The position numbers were made by a program, and so were the translations under genes. The notes beneath the pieces were generated by a model. That model worked only from the letters and a program-made list of their open reading frames with translations. It did not search any database and was not told where the DNA came from. Below, piece after piece: positions 1 to 8,838 of a stretch of 64,000 nucleotides of DNA (position 1 is the first letter of the stretch; each line of letters starts with the position of its first letter). This DNA is from Rhabdaerophilum calidifontis (lineage in GTDB: Bacteria; Pseudomonadota; Alphaproteobacteria; Rhizobiales; Beijerinckiaceae), in the NCBI RefSeq assembly GCF_008641065.1, contig NZ_VTRS01000001.1, forward strand, positions 620,001 through 684,000. Direction: 5' to 3'.

Positions 1-125
1 TGGCTCATGCCGGCCGTCGCCTGGTTGAGCACCTGGCCGACCACGGCCCCGATCTGCCCGAGGCCCGACGCGCCTCCGGATCCCGACTGGACGAGCATGT
101 CGAGCAGCTTGCGCGCGTCAAACAT
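1..125 (-). CDS. DUF533 / TerB-like family protein, N-terminal fragment
   Basis: The reverse strand from the ATG at 125 reads 41 codons and runs off the left edge of the window. The protein opens MFDARKLLDML, followed by a Gly/Ser-rich stretch. This opening is typical of the DUF533 family (YebE-like, distantly related to tellurite-resistance TerB), whose biochemical role is unknown. An AAGGGTG Shine-Dalgarno-like sequence lies just upstream of the ATG on the reverse strand. It follows dapD on the same strand, 91 bases downstream. Only the N-terminus is visible, so the assignment rests on that opening. Confidence 0.6.
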   Translation of the reverse strand, partial: MFDARKLLDMLVQSGSGGASGLGQIGAVVGQVLNQATAGMS

Positions 126-216
126 CGAGTTCACCCTTTCGTTTCAATTCCGCTGACGGGATCTGGGGTGACGAAGCGCGATGGCAAGATGATGACGGTG
201 CGGAACCGGCGCGGCG

Positions 217-1065
<849 letters not shown>

Positions 1066-1123
1066 GGCGGCTCCTTCAAGGTCTCCGGTTCGGCGGTTCT
1101 GGTCCGGGATCGGGATGTGGTTG

Positions 1124-1864
1124 TCAAGCGGGGCGACGGGGCAGCGCCGCGGCGAGCAGATCGAGGAAGCGCGGCAGGTCCGCGGTGATCGCATCGAAGA
1201 TCGGGCGCGGCGCGGCCACGCCCAGGCGCTCCCAATCCTCCTTGTGGTCGCCGCGCGCATCCGGCACCACCAGCACGGTGCGCATGCCGAGCTGTACCGG
1301 CACGTCGAGATTGCGCGGGATATCCTCGAACATCGCCGCCGCGGCCGGGGCGATCGCATGCGTCGCGAGGAAGCGTTCATAGGTCTCGCGCGCCGGCTTC
1401 GGCGTGAAGCGCGAGGCGACGATGTCGAACACGTCGGCGAAGAGATGGTCGATGCCGAGCTGACGCATCGTCTCCTCGGCATGGCGGCGCGAGCCGTTGG
1501 TGAACACGAATTTCCGTCCCGGCAGCCGCGCGATGGCATCGGCGAGGCGCGCATCGGCCGGCAGGTTCGAACGGTCGATGTCGTGCACGAAATCGAGGAA
1601 ATCGTGCGGGTCGATCGCGTGCTCGCGCATCAATCCGTTCAGCGTCGTGCCATGGGCCTGGTAATAATATTTCTGGAGGGCGCGCGCCGTCAGCCCGTCG
1701 ACCCCGAGCAGGTTCGAGACATAGGCCGTGATCTTCTGGTCCACCTTCGGCCAGAGATCGGCATGGGGCGGATAGAGCGTGTTGTCGAGATCGAAGATCC
1801 AGCTCTCGACCGCGGTGAAACGCTGCGCGAGTGCGGGATCGGCCGGGTTTTGTTGAACAGCCAT
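1124..1864 (-). CDS. HAD-family pyrimidine 5'-nucleotidase
   Basis: This 246-residue HAD-superfamily phosphatase carries motif [10 protein letters not shown] (nucleophile and acid/base Asp at about 25 and 27), motif II FVFTNGS, a conserved Lys in FTPKPA and motif [10 protein letters not shown]. The cap insertion and overall pattern match the SDT1-like pyrimidine 5'-nucleotidase branch (TIGR01993), which dephosphorylates pyrimidine nucleoside monophosphates. Substrate choice within this family is hard to read from sequence, so the nucleotidase call is family-level. It lies between recR and dapD on the same strand, a common alphaproteobacterial neighbourhood. Confidence 0.85.
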   Translation of the reverse strand: MAVQQNPADPALAQRFTAVESWIFDLDNTLYPPHADLWPKVDQKITAYVSNLLGVDGLTARALQKYYYQAHGTTLNGLMREHAIDPHDFLDFVHDIDRSNLPADARLADAIARLPGRKFVFTNGSRRHAEETMRQLGIDHLFADVFDIVASRFTPKPARETYERFLATHAIAPAAAAMFEDIPRNLDVPVQLGMRTVLVVPDARGDHKEDWERLGVAAPRPIFDAITADLPRFLDLLAAALPRRPA

Positions 1865-1873
1865 GGCGGGCGC

Positions 1874-2479
1874 TCAGATCCCGGTCCGGCTCAGCAGCGC
1901 GGCCGAGAGCGTGCCCTCGTCGAGATAATCGAGTTCCCCGCCCACCGGCACGCCATGGGCCAGCCGCGTCACCGTCACTCCGGCCTCGCCGAGCAGGTCG
2001 GTGATGTAATGCGCCGTTGTCTGGCCCTCGACCGTGGCGTTGAGCGCGAGGATCACCTCCCGCACCTCCGGCCGGGTGGCGCGCTCGACAAGACGCGGCA
2101 GCGCGAGATCCTCGGGGCCGATGGCGTCGAAGGGCGAGAGCGTCGCGCCGAGCACGTGGTAATCCGCCCGCAGCGCCCCGGCGCGCTCCAGCGCCCAGAG
2201 ATCGCCGACGCTTTCCACCACCACGATGATCGAGCGGTCGCGGCGCGGGTCGCGGCAGAGCGTGCAGGGATCGGCGGTGTCGAGATTGCCGCAGGTCGAG
2301 CAGGTGACGATCCGCTCCGCGGCAACGCGCATCGCCTCCGCCAGCGGGGCGAGCAGTTCCTCGCGCTTGCGCATCAGGTGCAGCACCGCGCGCCGCGCCG
2401 AGCGCGGGCCGAGGCCGGGCAGGCGCGCGAGAAGCTGGATCAGCCGTTCGATTTCGGGGCCGGCGAGGGATTGGGCCAT
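1874..2479 (-). CDS. recR: Recombination mediator RecR
   Basis: RecR acts with RecO (and RecF) to load RecA at single-strand gaps. The protein is 201 residues, the standard length. It has an N-terminal helix-hairpin-helix ([16 protein letters not shown], about 20-36), a four-cysteine zinc finger (Cys60, 63, 72, 75) and a Toprim domain with [15 protein letters not shown]. The C-terminal [16 protein letters not shown] is the usual Walker-like element. It follows ybaB by 44 bases, forming the conserved dnaX-ybaB-recR unit. Confidence 0.97.
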   Translation of the reverse strand: MAQSLAGPEIERLIQLLARLPGLGPRSARRAVLHLMRKREELLAPLAEAMRVAAERIVTCSTCGNLDTADPCTLCRDPRRDRSIIVVVESVGDLWALERAGALRADYHVLGATLSPFDAIGPEDLALPRLVERATRPEVREVILALNATVEGQTTAHYITDLLGEAGVTVTRLAHGVPVGGELDYLDEGTLSAALLSRTGI

Positions 2480-2523
2480 GCGGGTTTCGGGTCGTTTATC
2501 CGTCGCGCCGGGGCGCGCACTGG

Positions 2524-2847
2524 TCAGAAGGGCAGCTTGAAGCCGGGCGGCAGCGGCAGCCCGCCCATCAGCCCCTGTGTCTTTTCGGCGATGACGCTCT
2601 CCATCCTGGTTCGCGCATCGGCATGGGCCGCGACGATCAGATCCTCGAGGATCTCCTTCTCCTCCGCCTTCATCAGTGTGGGGTCGATCGAAACCGCGCG
2701 CAGCGCGCCCTTGGCCGTGAGCGTCACCATGACCAGCCCGGCCCCGGCTCGCCCTTCGACAAGGGTAGCGTCAAGCTCGGCCTGCATCGCCTCCATCTTG
2801 GCCTTGAGCCCGGCCATTTCCTTCATCATGCCCATCAGGTCGCGCAT
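2524..2847 (-). CDS. ybaB: YbaB/EbfC family nucleoid-associated protein
   Basis: A 107-residue protein of the YbaB/EbfC family, small dimeric DNA-binding proteins. It begins [19 protein letters not shown], a typical N-terminal coiled helix, and contains [18 protein letters not shown] in the beta-sheet region. It ends [13 protein letters not shown], the family's GLPP-type tail. The start at 2847 leaves 22 bases after the dnaX stop. Its position between dnaX and recR is one of the most conserved gene orders in bacteria and supports the call. Confidence 0.95.
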   Translation of the reverse strand: MRDLMGMMKEMAGLKAKMEAMQAELDATLVEGRAGAGLVMVTLTAKGALRAVSIDPTLMKAEEKEILEDLIVAAHADARTRMESVIAEKTQGLMGGLPLPPGFKLPF

Positions 2848-2869
2848 GGCGGTTGCAGTCTCCCTTTCA

Positions 2870-4693
2870 TCAGAGATCGTCCTCGGTGAACGTGGCGGCA
2901 TCCTCGCCGGCGGGCGCATCGTCGGGCGCCGCGAGGTGGTCGGCGGCGGCCGGCTCGCGCACGGCGGTGATCTCGGCACCGGGGAACCGGTCGAGCACCG
3001 CGCGCACCGCCGGGTTGTTCTGCACGCCGGCGCGTCCGGCCTGGCGTTCGGCTTCCCGCGCCTCGCGCAGGGTAGGTACGCGGGAATCGGGGGCGGGCTC
3101 GCGCGCGATCGAGATGCCCCAGCGGGTTCCCGTCCAGTCGAGCAGCGCCTTGGCGAGGCGGTTCGGGAGATCGGCCTCGGCGGCCGGAAGCAGCGCGATC
3201 TCGATCCGGCCGGGCTCGAAGGCGACGACGCGGATATCGCGTTCGAGCGCGGTCTGGAGGCGGATGTCGCGATGGCGCTCGGCCAAGGCGACGATCTCGG
3301 GCAGCGAGCCCGGCAGCGCCGGGGCGGGCAGGGTTGCCTCGGCGCGGGCGAGAGGTTCGGCATGGGCGGGCGCCTCGACGCGCATGGCGCCGCGATCCGA
3401 GACCAGCCGGGGCGGCGTGGCGCCGGCCTGCTGCTGCGGTGCCATGCCGCGGGGCTCGCCGGCCGAAGGAACGGGCGCCCGCGACGTGGCGGAGGCAGCA
3501 GCCCCGCCCTTCAGTTCGCGGATCACCTCCGCCGGGCTCGGCAGCTCGGCCGCATAGGCGAGGCGCACGAGCACCATCTCGGCGGCGATTCGCGGCCGCG
3601 CCGCGGCCTGCACCTCGCCGATGCCCTTGAGCAGGATCTGCCAGGCCATGGTCAGCGCGCGGATCGGGAGCGCTTTCGCGAATTCGCCACCGCGTCGCCG
3701 CTCCGTCTCGCTGAGCGCAGGATCCCTCGCGGCGTCCGGCACGAGCTTGAGCCGCGTCACGACATGCACGAATTCCGCAAGATCGGTGATGATCGCGGCC
3801 GGGTCGGCGCCGGAATCGTATTGGCTTGCGAATTCCTCGAGCGCAGCGGCGATCTCGCCCCGCATCAGCGCCTCGAACAGATCGATGACCCGGGCGCGAT
3901 CGGCGAGGCCCAACGCGGCGCGGACCTCCTCGGCGCGCACCGCGCCGCCGCCATGCGCGATCACCTGATCGAGCAGGGAGAGCGCGTCGCGCATCGAGCC
4001 TTCCGAGGCCCGCGCGATGAGGGCCATCGCCTCCGGCTCGACCCGGACGGCCTCGGCTTCCGCGATGCGGTCGAGATAGGCGATCATCGCCGGCATCTCG
4101 ATGCGGCGCAGGTCGAAGCGCTGGCAGCGCGAGAGCACCGTCACCGGCACCTTGCGGATCTCGGTGGTGGCGAACAGGAACTTCACATGCGGAGGCGGTT
4201 CCTCGAGCGTCTTGAGCAGGCCGTTGAAGGCCGCCTTCGACAGCATGTGAACCTCGTCGATAATGTAGACCTTGGTGCGCGCCGAGACCGGCTTGTAGCG
4301 CGCCGCCTCGATGATCTCGCGCACATTGTCGATCGAGGTGTTGGAGGCCGCGTCCATCTCGATCACGTCGACATGCCGGCTTTCCATGATCGCCTGGCAA
4401 TGCAGGCCCGGCTCGGGCATGTCGATCGCAGGCTGGCGGATCGTCTCGGTTTCGTAGTTGAGCGCGCGGGCGAGGATCCGCGCGGTCGTCGTCTTGCCGA
4501 CGCCGCGGACGCCGGTGAAGATATAGGCCTGATGGATGCGGCCGGTGGCGAAGGCGTTGCGGAGCGTCCGCACCATCGGCTCCTGGCCGATCAGATCCAT
4601 GAAGCTCTGCGGGCGGTATTTGCGCGCCAGCACGCGATAGGCGCCCGCTGCGGCGGCCGGGCCAGGATCGAGGGAGATATCGTCGGCTGCCAT
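2870..4693 (-). CDS. dnaX: DNA polymerase III subunit gamma/tau
   Basis: The clamp-loader ATPase of the replicative polymerase, 607 residues. The AAA+ core has Walker A GVRGVGKTTTAR (about 61-72), Walker B VYIIDEVHML and the sensor region FLFATTE. The ALNYETETIRQP segment retains only one cysteine of the four that bind zinc in E. coli DnaX, as I recall for other alphaproteobacterial DnaX proteins. The C-terminal tau-specific part, rich in Ala/Pro/Arg, is present. I saw no obvious slippery A6G-type frameshift site in the G+C-rich coding strand. The SRP RNA gene lies immediately upstream on the same strand. Confidence 0.97.
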   Translation of the reverse strand: MAADDISLDPGPAAAAGAYRVLARKYRPQSFMDLIGQEPMVRTLRNAFATGRIHQAYIFTGVRGVGKTTTARILARALNYETETIRQPAIDMPEPGLHCQAIMESRHVDVIEMDAASNTSIDNVREIIEAARYKPVSARTKVYIIDEVHMLSKAAFNGLLKTLEEPPPHVKFLFATTEIRKVPVTVLSRCQRFDLRRIEMPAMIAYLDRIAEAEAVRVEPEAMALIARASEGSMRDALSLLDQVIAHGGGAVRAEEVRAALGLADRARVIDLFEALMRGEIAAALEEFASQYDSGADPAAIITDLAEFVHVVTRLKLVPDAARDPALSETERRRGGEFAKALPIRALTMAWQILLKGIGEVQAAARPRIAAEMVLVRLAYAAELPSPAEVIRELKGGAAASATSRAPVPSAGEPRGMAPQQQAGATPPRLVSDRGAMRVEAPAHAEPLARAEATLPAPALPGSLPEIVALAERHRDIRLQTALERDIRVVAFEPGRIEIALLPAAEADLPNRLAKALLDWTGTRWGISIAREPAPDSRVPTLREAREAERQAGRAGVQNNPAVRAVLDRFPGAEITAVREPAAADHLAAPDDAPAGEDAATFTEDDL

Positions 4694-4750
4694 CCGGCTG
4701 CGGCCTCACCCATCAAGACGGCCAGCGGGGGCGCGCGAGGCAAAAGCGAG

Positions 4751-4849
4751 GTGGGAGGCTGGAACAATGACCCGCCCGGTCTCGTTAGGGCTGCTTCCTT
4801 CCGGACCTGACCCGGTTGGCGAGGGATGCGTCCATCGCCAACCTCCCAC
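4751..4849 (-). ncRNA. ffs: Signal recognition particle RNA (bacterial small type, 4.5S)
   Basis: The reverse strand contains GGTCAGGTCCGGAAGGAAGC, the nearly invariant symmetric-loop and GGAA-tetraloop core of bacterial SRP RNA. The ends pair: GUGGGAGG at 4849-4842 with CCUCCCAC at 4758-4751, closing a hairpin of about 99 nucleotides, the expected size. The RNA binds Ffh and targets nascent membrane proteins. Placement just upstream of dnaX is typical of alphaproteobacteria. The exact 5' and 3' ends are inferred from the closing helix. Confidence 0.95.
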
Positions 4850-4853
4850 GCGC

Positions 4854-4882
4854 TATATCGGCGATCCGGCGCGTGAAAACAA
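4854..4882 (-). promoter_or_regulatory. Predicted sigma70-type promoter of the SRP RNA gene
   Basis: On the reverse strand a -35 box TTGTTT (4882-4877) and a -10 box GATATA (4859-4854) are separated by 17 bases. Initiation would fall at about 4849-4847, exactly where the folded SRP RNA begins. The dnaX-ybaB-recR genes could be read through from it. Confidence 0.65.
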
Positions 4883-4956
4883 GTGCCGGCTGGGGATGGC
4901 GGAGCGCTGCGCGCTTCGCTAGAAGATGGAGCCCCAAGCCCCGCGCAGGAACGCCC

Positions 4957-5373
4957 ATGCCGGAAACCGGTTTCGTCCTCGACCCGCGCCTCGACGAGGT
5001 GGGGATCGCGCTTCACGATCTGCCGCTCTCGACAATCTTCCTGTTCGACGATGCGCGCTTCCCCTGGCTCATGCTCGTGCCGCGCCGTGCCGGGATCACC
5101 GAGATCCTCGATCTTGCGGAGGCGGATCGTCGCCAGCTCTTCGACGAGACCCTGCGCGCCGCTGCGGCCTTGCGCGCGGTCTCGGCGCCGGACAAGCTCA
5201 ATATCGGCGCGCTCGGCAATATAGTCCGGCAGCTCCATGTCCATGTCGTCGGCCGCTTCCAGTCCGATCCCGCCTGGCCCGGCCCGGTCTGGGGGCATGG
5301 CGAGCGCCGGCCCTATCCGCCGCACATGGCCGGCCCGCTGATCGACCGGCTGAGCGAGGCGCTCGCGCGATGA
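4957..5373 (+). CDS. HIT-family protein
   Basis: A 138-residue histidine-triad superfamily protein; members hydrolyse or transfer nucleotidyl groups. The triad-like motif reads RQLHVHVVGRF near the middle (H-V-H-V-V-G), lacking the third His of the classical HxHxHxx, as is usual in this alphaproteobacterial subgroup. I chose the ATG at 4957, with AGGA seven bases upstream; an upstream extension to 4816 would cross the SRP RNA gene and its promoter. The stop overlaps the nudC start (ATGA), so the two are translationally coupled. Confidence 0.88.
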   Translation: MPETGFVLDPRLDEVGIALHDLPLSTIFLFDDARFPWLMLVPRRAGITEILDLAEADRRQLFDETLRAAAALRAVSAPDKLNIGALGNIVRQLHVHVVGRFQSDPAWPGPVWGHGERRPYPPHMAGPLIDRLSEALAR

Positions 5374-6323
5374 ATGGCGCGGCGCCTCTGCTGTTCCGGC
5401 CGCTGATGGAGACGGGTGCGCCGGAAGGGCTCGGCTTCGCCCATGGCGCGCTCGACCGCTCGGCCCAGTTCCGCGCCCGGCCGGAGATCGTCGAAGCCCT
5501 GCTCGGCCGCCCGGAGACGCGGTTCTACGCCTTCTGCGGCGATCATGCCGTGCTGCGGAGCGAGGGATACGCGCCGCTCTTCACCCGGCCGGCGCTGCCG
5601 CTGCCGGATCATCATGCCGAGACGCTCTTCCTCGGGCGGGACGGCGAGGCGGCGCGCTTCGCCGTGGCGATCGATCCGGGGCAGGCGGAGATGCTCAAGG
5701 CCGATCCGGCGCTGACGCTGGTCGGCCTGCGGGCGCTGGCGATCGAGGCCCGCCTCGCCCCGGCCGATCTCGGCGCGATCGCGCAGGGCAAGGCGATGCT
5801 GCACTGGCATGCCCGGCACCGGTTCTGCGCCAATTGCGGTGCGCCGACGCGGATCGCCGAAGCCGGCTGGAAACGCGTGTGCGACTCCTGCTCGGCGGAG
5901 CATTTCCCGCGCACGGACCCGGTGGTCATCATGCTGACGATCGACGGCGAGAACTGCCTGCTCGGCCGCTCGCCGCGCTTTCCGCCGGGCATGTATTCCT
6001 GCCTCGCGGGCTTCGTCGAGCCCGGCGAGACGATCGAGGATGCGGTGCGCCGCGAGACCTTCGAGGAGGCCGGGATCCTCGGCGGGCGCGTCACCATCCT
6101 TGCGAACCAGCCCTGGCCCTTCCCGATGAGCCTGATGATCGGCGCCTTCGTGGAGGCCCGCTCGACCAGGATCGCCGTCGATCTCGACGAACTCGAGGAT
6201 TGCCGCTGGTTCTCGCGCGATGCGGTGAAGCTGATGATCGAAGGACGGCATCCCGAGGGGATCACCGTGCCGGTCGGGATGGCGATCGCGAATCATCTCA
6301 TCCGGCATTTCGCGGGGGCGTGA
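5370..6323 (+). CDS. nudC: NAD(+) diphosphatase / RNA decapping Nudix hydrolase
   Basis: This 317-residue NudC-type enzyme hydrolyses NADH/NAD to NMN(H) and AMP and removes NAD caps from RNA. A four-cysteine zinc ribbon is visible (Cys153, 156, 171, 174; RFCANCG and VCDSCS). It is followed by the Nudix box GFVEPGETIEDAVRRETFEEAG (about 214-235, split here by its key Glu residues). The downstream NQPWPFPMSLMIGAF segment is the NudC-specific SQPWPFPxS motif, distinguishing it from generic Nudix enzymes. The start overlaps the stop of the HIT gene by four bases. Confidence 0.95.
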   Translation: MNGAAPLLFRPLMETGAPEGLGFAHGALDRSAQFRARPEIVEALLGRPETRFYAFCGDHAVLRSEGYAPLFTRPALPLPDHHAETLFLGRDGEAARFAVAIDPGQAEMLKADPALTLVGLRALAIEARLAPADLGAIAQGKAMLHWHARHRFCANCGAPTRIAEAGWKRVCDSCSAEHFPRTDPVVIMLTIDGENCLLGRSPRFPPGMYSCLAGFVEPGETIEDAVRRETFEEAGILGGRVTILANQPWPFPMSLMIGAFVEARSTRIAVDLDELEDCRWFSRDAVKLMIEGRHPEGITVPVGMAIANHLIRHFAGA

Positions 6324-6358
6324 GGGGCGGCCGTTCCGGGCTCCCGCGCCGGCGCGCG

Positions 6359-7213
6359 TCATTCCGCCGGCGGGGCGATCTGCGCGCGGTAGGGATGCGC
6401 GGGATAGGTGCCGAGCACCTTCAATTCCTTCGAGAAGAACTGCAATTCCTCGAGCGCGAGGCGGAGCGGCCGCGCCTCGGGGTGGCCCTCGACCTCGGCA
6501 TAGAACTGCGTCGCCGAGAACTGGCCCTCGATCATGTAGCTCTCGAGCTTGGTCATGTTGACGCCGTTGGTCGCGAAGCCGCCCATCGCCTTGTAGAGCG
6601 CCGCCGGCACGTTGCGCACCCGGAAGACGAAGCTCGTCATCACTGGGCCGGAATCAGCCGGCGCGTCGCGGCGCTCGCGCGCGAGAATGACGAAGCGGGT
6701 GGTGTTGTGGTTCTCGTCCTGGATGTCCTCGGCGAGGATTTCGAGGCCGTAGACCGTGGCGGCGAGGCGGGGTGCAATCGCGGCGCGGGTCACGTCGCCC
6801 GCTTCCGCGACCTGCCGTGCCGAGCCCGCCGTATCCGCCGCCACCACGGGCTTCAGGCCGAGCTTCCGCAAGGTGCGGCGGCACTGGCCGAGCGCCATGA
6901 TATGGCTCTGCGCCTCGCGGATTGTTGCGAGCGTCGCGCCCTTCGGCGCCATCAGGTGGAAATGGATCGGCAGGAAATGCTCGCCGATGATGTGGAAGCC
7001 CGAGCCCGGCAGCAGGTGATGGATATCGGCCACGCGGCCGGCGATCGAATTGTCGATCGGGATCATCGCGAGATCGGCGCTGCGGTCGCCGAGCGCGGCG
7101 AAGGCATCCTCGAAGGTCGCGCAGGGCAGCGCCTCCCAATCGGGATAGACCTCGTTGCAGGCGATCTCGGAATTGGCGCCCCGCTCGCCCTGGAACGCGA
7201 TGACCTTCGGCAT
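6359..7213 (-). CDS. pheA: Prephenate dehydratase
   Basis: This monofunctional 284-residue enzyme converts prephenate to phenylpyruvate in phenylalanine synthesis. The catalytic periplasmic-binding-like domain (about 1-180) begins KVIAFQGERGANSE and contains NTTRFVIL, the conserved TRF signature. A C-terminal ACT regulatory domain (about 195-275) contains ALYKAMGGFATNGVNMTKLES, as expected for phenylalanine feedback control. There is no chorismate mutase domain. It is followed 35 bases away by the convergent nudC stop and preceded by kdsB on the same strand. Confidence 0.96.
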   Translation of the reverse strand: MPKVIAFQGERGANSEIACNEVYPDWEALPCATFEDAFAALGDRSADLAMIPIDNSIAGRVADIHHLLPGSGFHIIGEHFLPIHFHLMAPKGATLATIREAQSHIMALGQCRRTLRKLGLKPVVAADTAGSARQVAEAGDVTRAAIAPRLAATVYGLEILAEDIQDENHNTTRFVILARERRDAPADSGPVMTSFVFRVRNVPAALYKAMGGFATNGVNMTKLESYMIEGQFSATQFYAEVEGHPEARPLRLALEELQFFSKELKVLGTYPAHPYRAQIAPPAE

Positions 7214-7225
7214 GGATGCTCCTGT

Positions 7226-7963
7226 CTAGCTGGCGGGCGCGAGCATGGTGCGGGCGCGCGCGAGGTCGTCCGGGGTGTCGACCCCGAGCGGCACGGTCTC
7301 GACCGTGACGATGTCGATCCGCATCCCCGCTTCCAGCGCGCGGAGCTGCTCGAGCTTCTCCCGCATCTCGAGCGGGGAGGGCGGCAGCGCCACGAAGCGG
7401 CGCAGCGCCGCCCGGCGATAGGCATAGAGGCCGATATGGTGAAGCAGATCGCCCTCGCCCCACGGCGCGGTGGCGCGCGTGAAATAGAGCGCGCGCAGCC
7501 GGCGGGTTCCGATCGGCGTGCCGATCGCCTTCACGACATGGCTCGCCGTGCGCTCCTCCTCGCGGCGGATGATCGCGGCGAGCGTCGCGATCTCGACGGC
7601 GGGATCGGCGAGCGGCAGGAGCGAATCGGCGATGATCCGCGGGTCGATCGTCGGCAGGTCGCCCTGGACATTGACGACGACGTCGTGCCGGCCCTCGGGG
7701 TCGAAACGCTCGACCGCCTCATGGATGCGGTCCGAGCCGGACGGATGGTCGGCGCGGGTCATCACCGCTTCGCCGCCGGCCTGCCGGACCGCGCGGGCGA
7801 TCTCGTCCGAATCGGTCGCGACGATCACCGGGCCGATCCCGGCCTCGCCGGCCCGGCGCCAGACATGCACGATCATAGGGAGGCCGTTGATGTCGGCCAT
7901 CGGCTTGCCGGGAAGCCGCAGCGCGGCCATGCGGGCGGGGATGACGATGATCGGATCGGACAT
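7226..7963 (-). CDS. kdsB: 3-deoxy-manno-octulosonate cytidylyltransferase
   Basis: KdsB activates Kdo to CMP-Kdo for lipid A/LPS core synthesis. The 245-residue protein has the nucleotidyltransferase start [19 protein letters not shown], the [11 protein letters not shown] metal and CTP-binding segment, and [17 protein letters not shown] prefer the ATG at 7963 ([11 protein letters not shown]), which matches the family start; an in-frame ATG at 7975 would add only four residues. It sits 12 bases upstream of pheA and diverges from the cytochrome c gene, a classic alphaproteobacterial trio. Confidence 0.95.
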   Translation of the reverse strand: MSDPIIVIPARMAALRLPGKPMADINGLPMIVHVWRRAGEAGIGPVIVATDSDEIARAVRQAGGEAVMTRADHPSGSDRIHEAVERFDPEGRHDVVVNVQGDLPTIDPRIIADSLLPLADPAVEIATLAAIIRREEERTASHVVKAIGTPIGTRRLRALYFTRATAPWGEGDLLHHIGLYAYRRAALRRFVALPPSPLEMREKLEQLRALEAGMRIDIVTVETVPLGVDTPDDLARARTMLAPAS

Positions 7964-8120
7964 GGCGGAACGCACGGGAGGTCAGCTTCGGCCGGAGTGG
8001 CGGAACGTAGCAACAAGGACGCGCTTATACGGGTTGCAATCCGCCATTGAAAGCGGGTAATCAGCCAAGGTTTCGCGAAGCGTTCCGGCTCCTCCGCGCC
8101 GGGGCCACGGGGTTGCAGGC

Positions 8121-8675
8121 ATGGATTCGAACGAAGTCAACAAGATCGCCGGGGCCATCCTCGGCACGCTGACGCTGGCGATGGGCATCGGGTTCTTCTC
8201 CAGCGCGCTGGTGGCGCCGAAAGCCATGCAGAAGGCGGGCTACGAATTGCCCGACAACACCGCCGCCGGCGGCGGACAGGGCGCGGCGCCGGCGGCTGCG
8301 GCGGCCGAGGAGCCGATCGCCAAGCGGCTCGCGAGCGCGGATGTCGGCAAGGGCGAGGCTGCGGCCAAGAAATGCGCCTCCTGCCACCAGTTCGTGAAGG
8401 ACGGCAAGAACGGCCAGGGACCGGCGCTCTGGGGCGTGGTCGCCAATGCCAAGGGCGCCAAGGCGGGGTTCAACTATTCCGCCGCGCTTAAGGAGCGTGC
8501 CGGCAAGGGCGAGAAATGGGATTACGAGGCGCTCGACGCCTTCATCAAGAACCCGAAGGGCTACATCTCCGGCACCTCGATGGGGTTTGCCGGCGTCGCG
8601 CGGCCGGATGAGCGCGCGAATATCATCGCCTATCTGCGCAGCCTCGCGGACCAGCCGGCGCCGCTGCCGCAATAA
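8121..8675 (+). CDS. cycM: Membrane-anchored class I cytochrome c (CycM type)
   Basis: A 184-residue cytochrome c with one uncleaved N-terminal membrane anchor (about 8-31), an Ala/Gly/Pro-rich linker (about 46-65) and one haem domain. The CASCH haem-binding motif gives Cys85, Cys88 and axial His89; GTSMGFAG supplies the axial Met154. This matches the CycM/cytochrome c552 proteins that carry electrons from the bc1 complex to aa3 oxidase in alphaproteobacteria. It diverges from kdsB and is followed by a clear terminator, so it is probably monocistronic. Confidence 0.92.
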   Translation: MDSNEVNKIAGAILGTLTLAMGIGFFSSALVAPKAMQKAGYELPDNTAAGGGQGAAPAAAAAEEPIAKRLASADVGKGEAAAKKCASCHQFVKDGKNGQGPALWGVVANAKGAKAGFNYSAALKERAGKGEKWDYEALDAFIKNPKGYISGTSMGFAGVARPDERANIIAYLRSLADQPAPLPQ

Positions 8676-8695
8676 GCGCGCGTCTCGCGCACGGG

Positions 8696-8720
8696 AAAGG
8701 GCCGGTTCCGGCCCTTTTTT
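8696..8720 (+). terminator. Rho-independent terminator after cycM
   Basis: An inverted repeat AAAGGGCCGG / CCGGCCCTTT with a minimal central TT forms a strong G+C hairpin and ends in six T residues (8715-8720), 21 bases after the cycM stop. Confidence 0.88.
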
Positions 8721-8838
8721 GTTGTTATGCGGAGGGGGCGCGCAGCGGGCTGGCCATGCCGCACCGGTGCGGCATATTCTCGGCCTGACCCGCTGCACCG
8801 ATTCGGTGGGGAAGGCGGGTCCGGCCCGAGGAGACGGC

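Noticed and set aside
5834-8050. A 738-codon plus-strand open frame covering nudC, pheA and kdsB
   Set aside because: It crosses three genes with clear motifs in other frames and has a low-complexity Arg/Asp/Gly composition.
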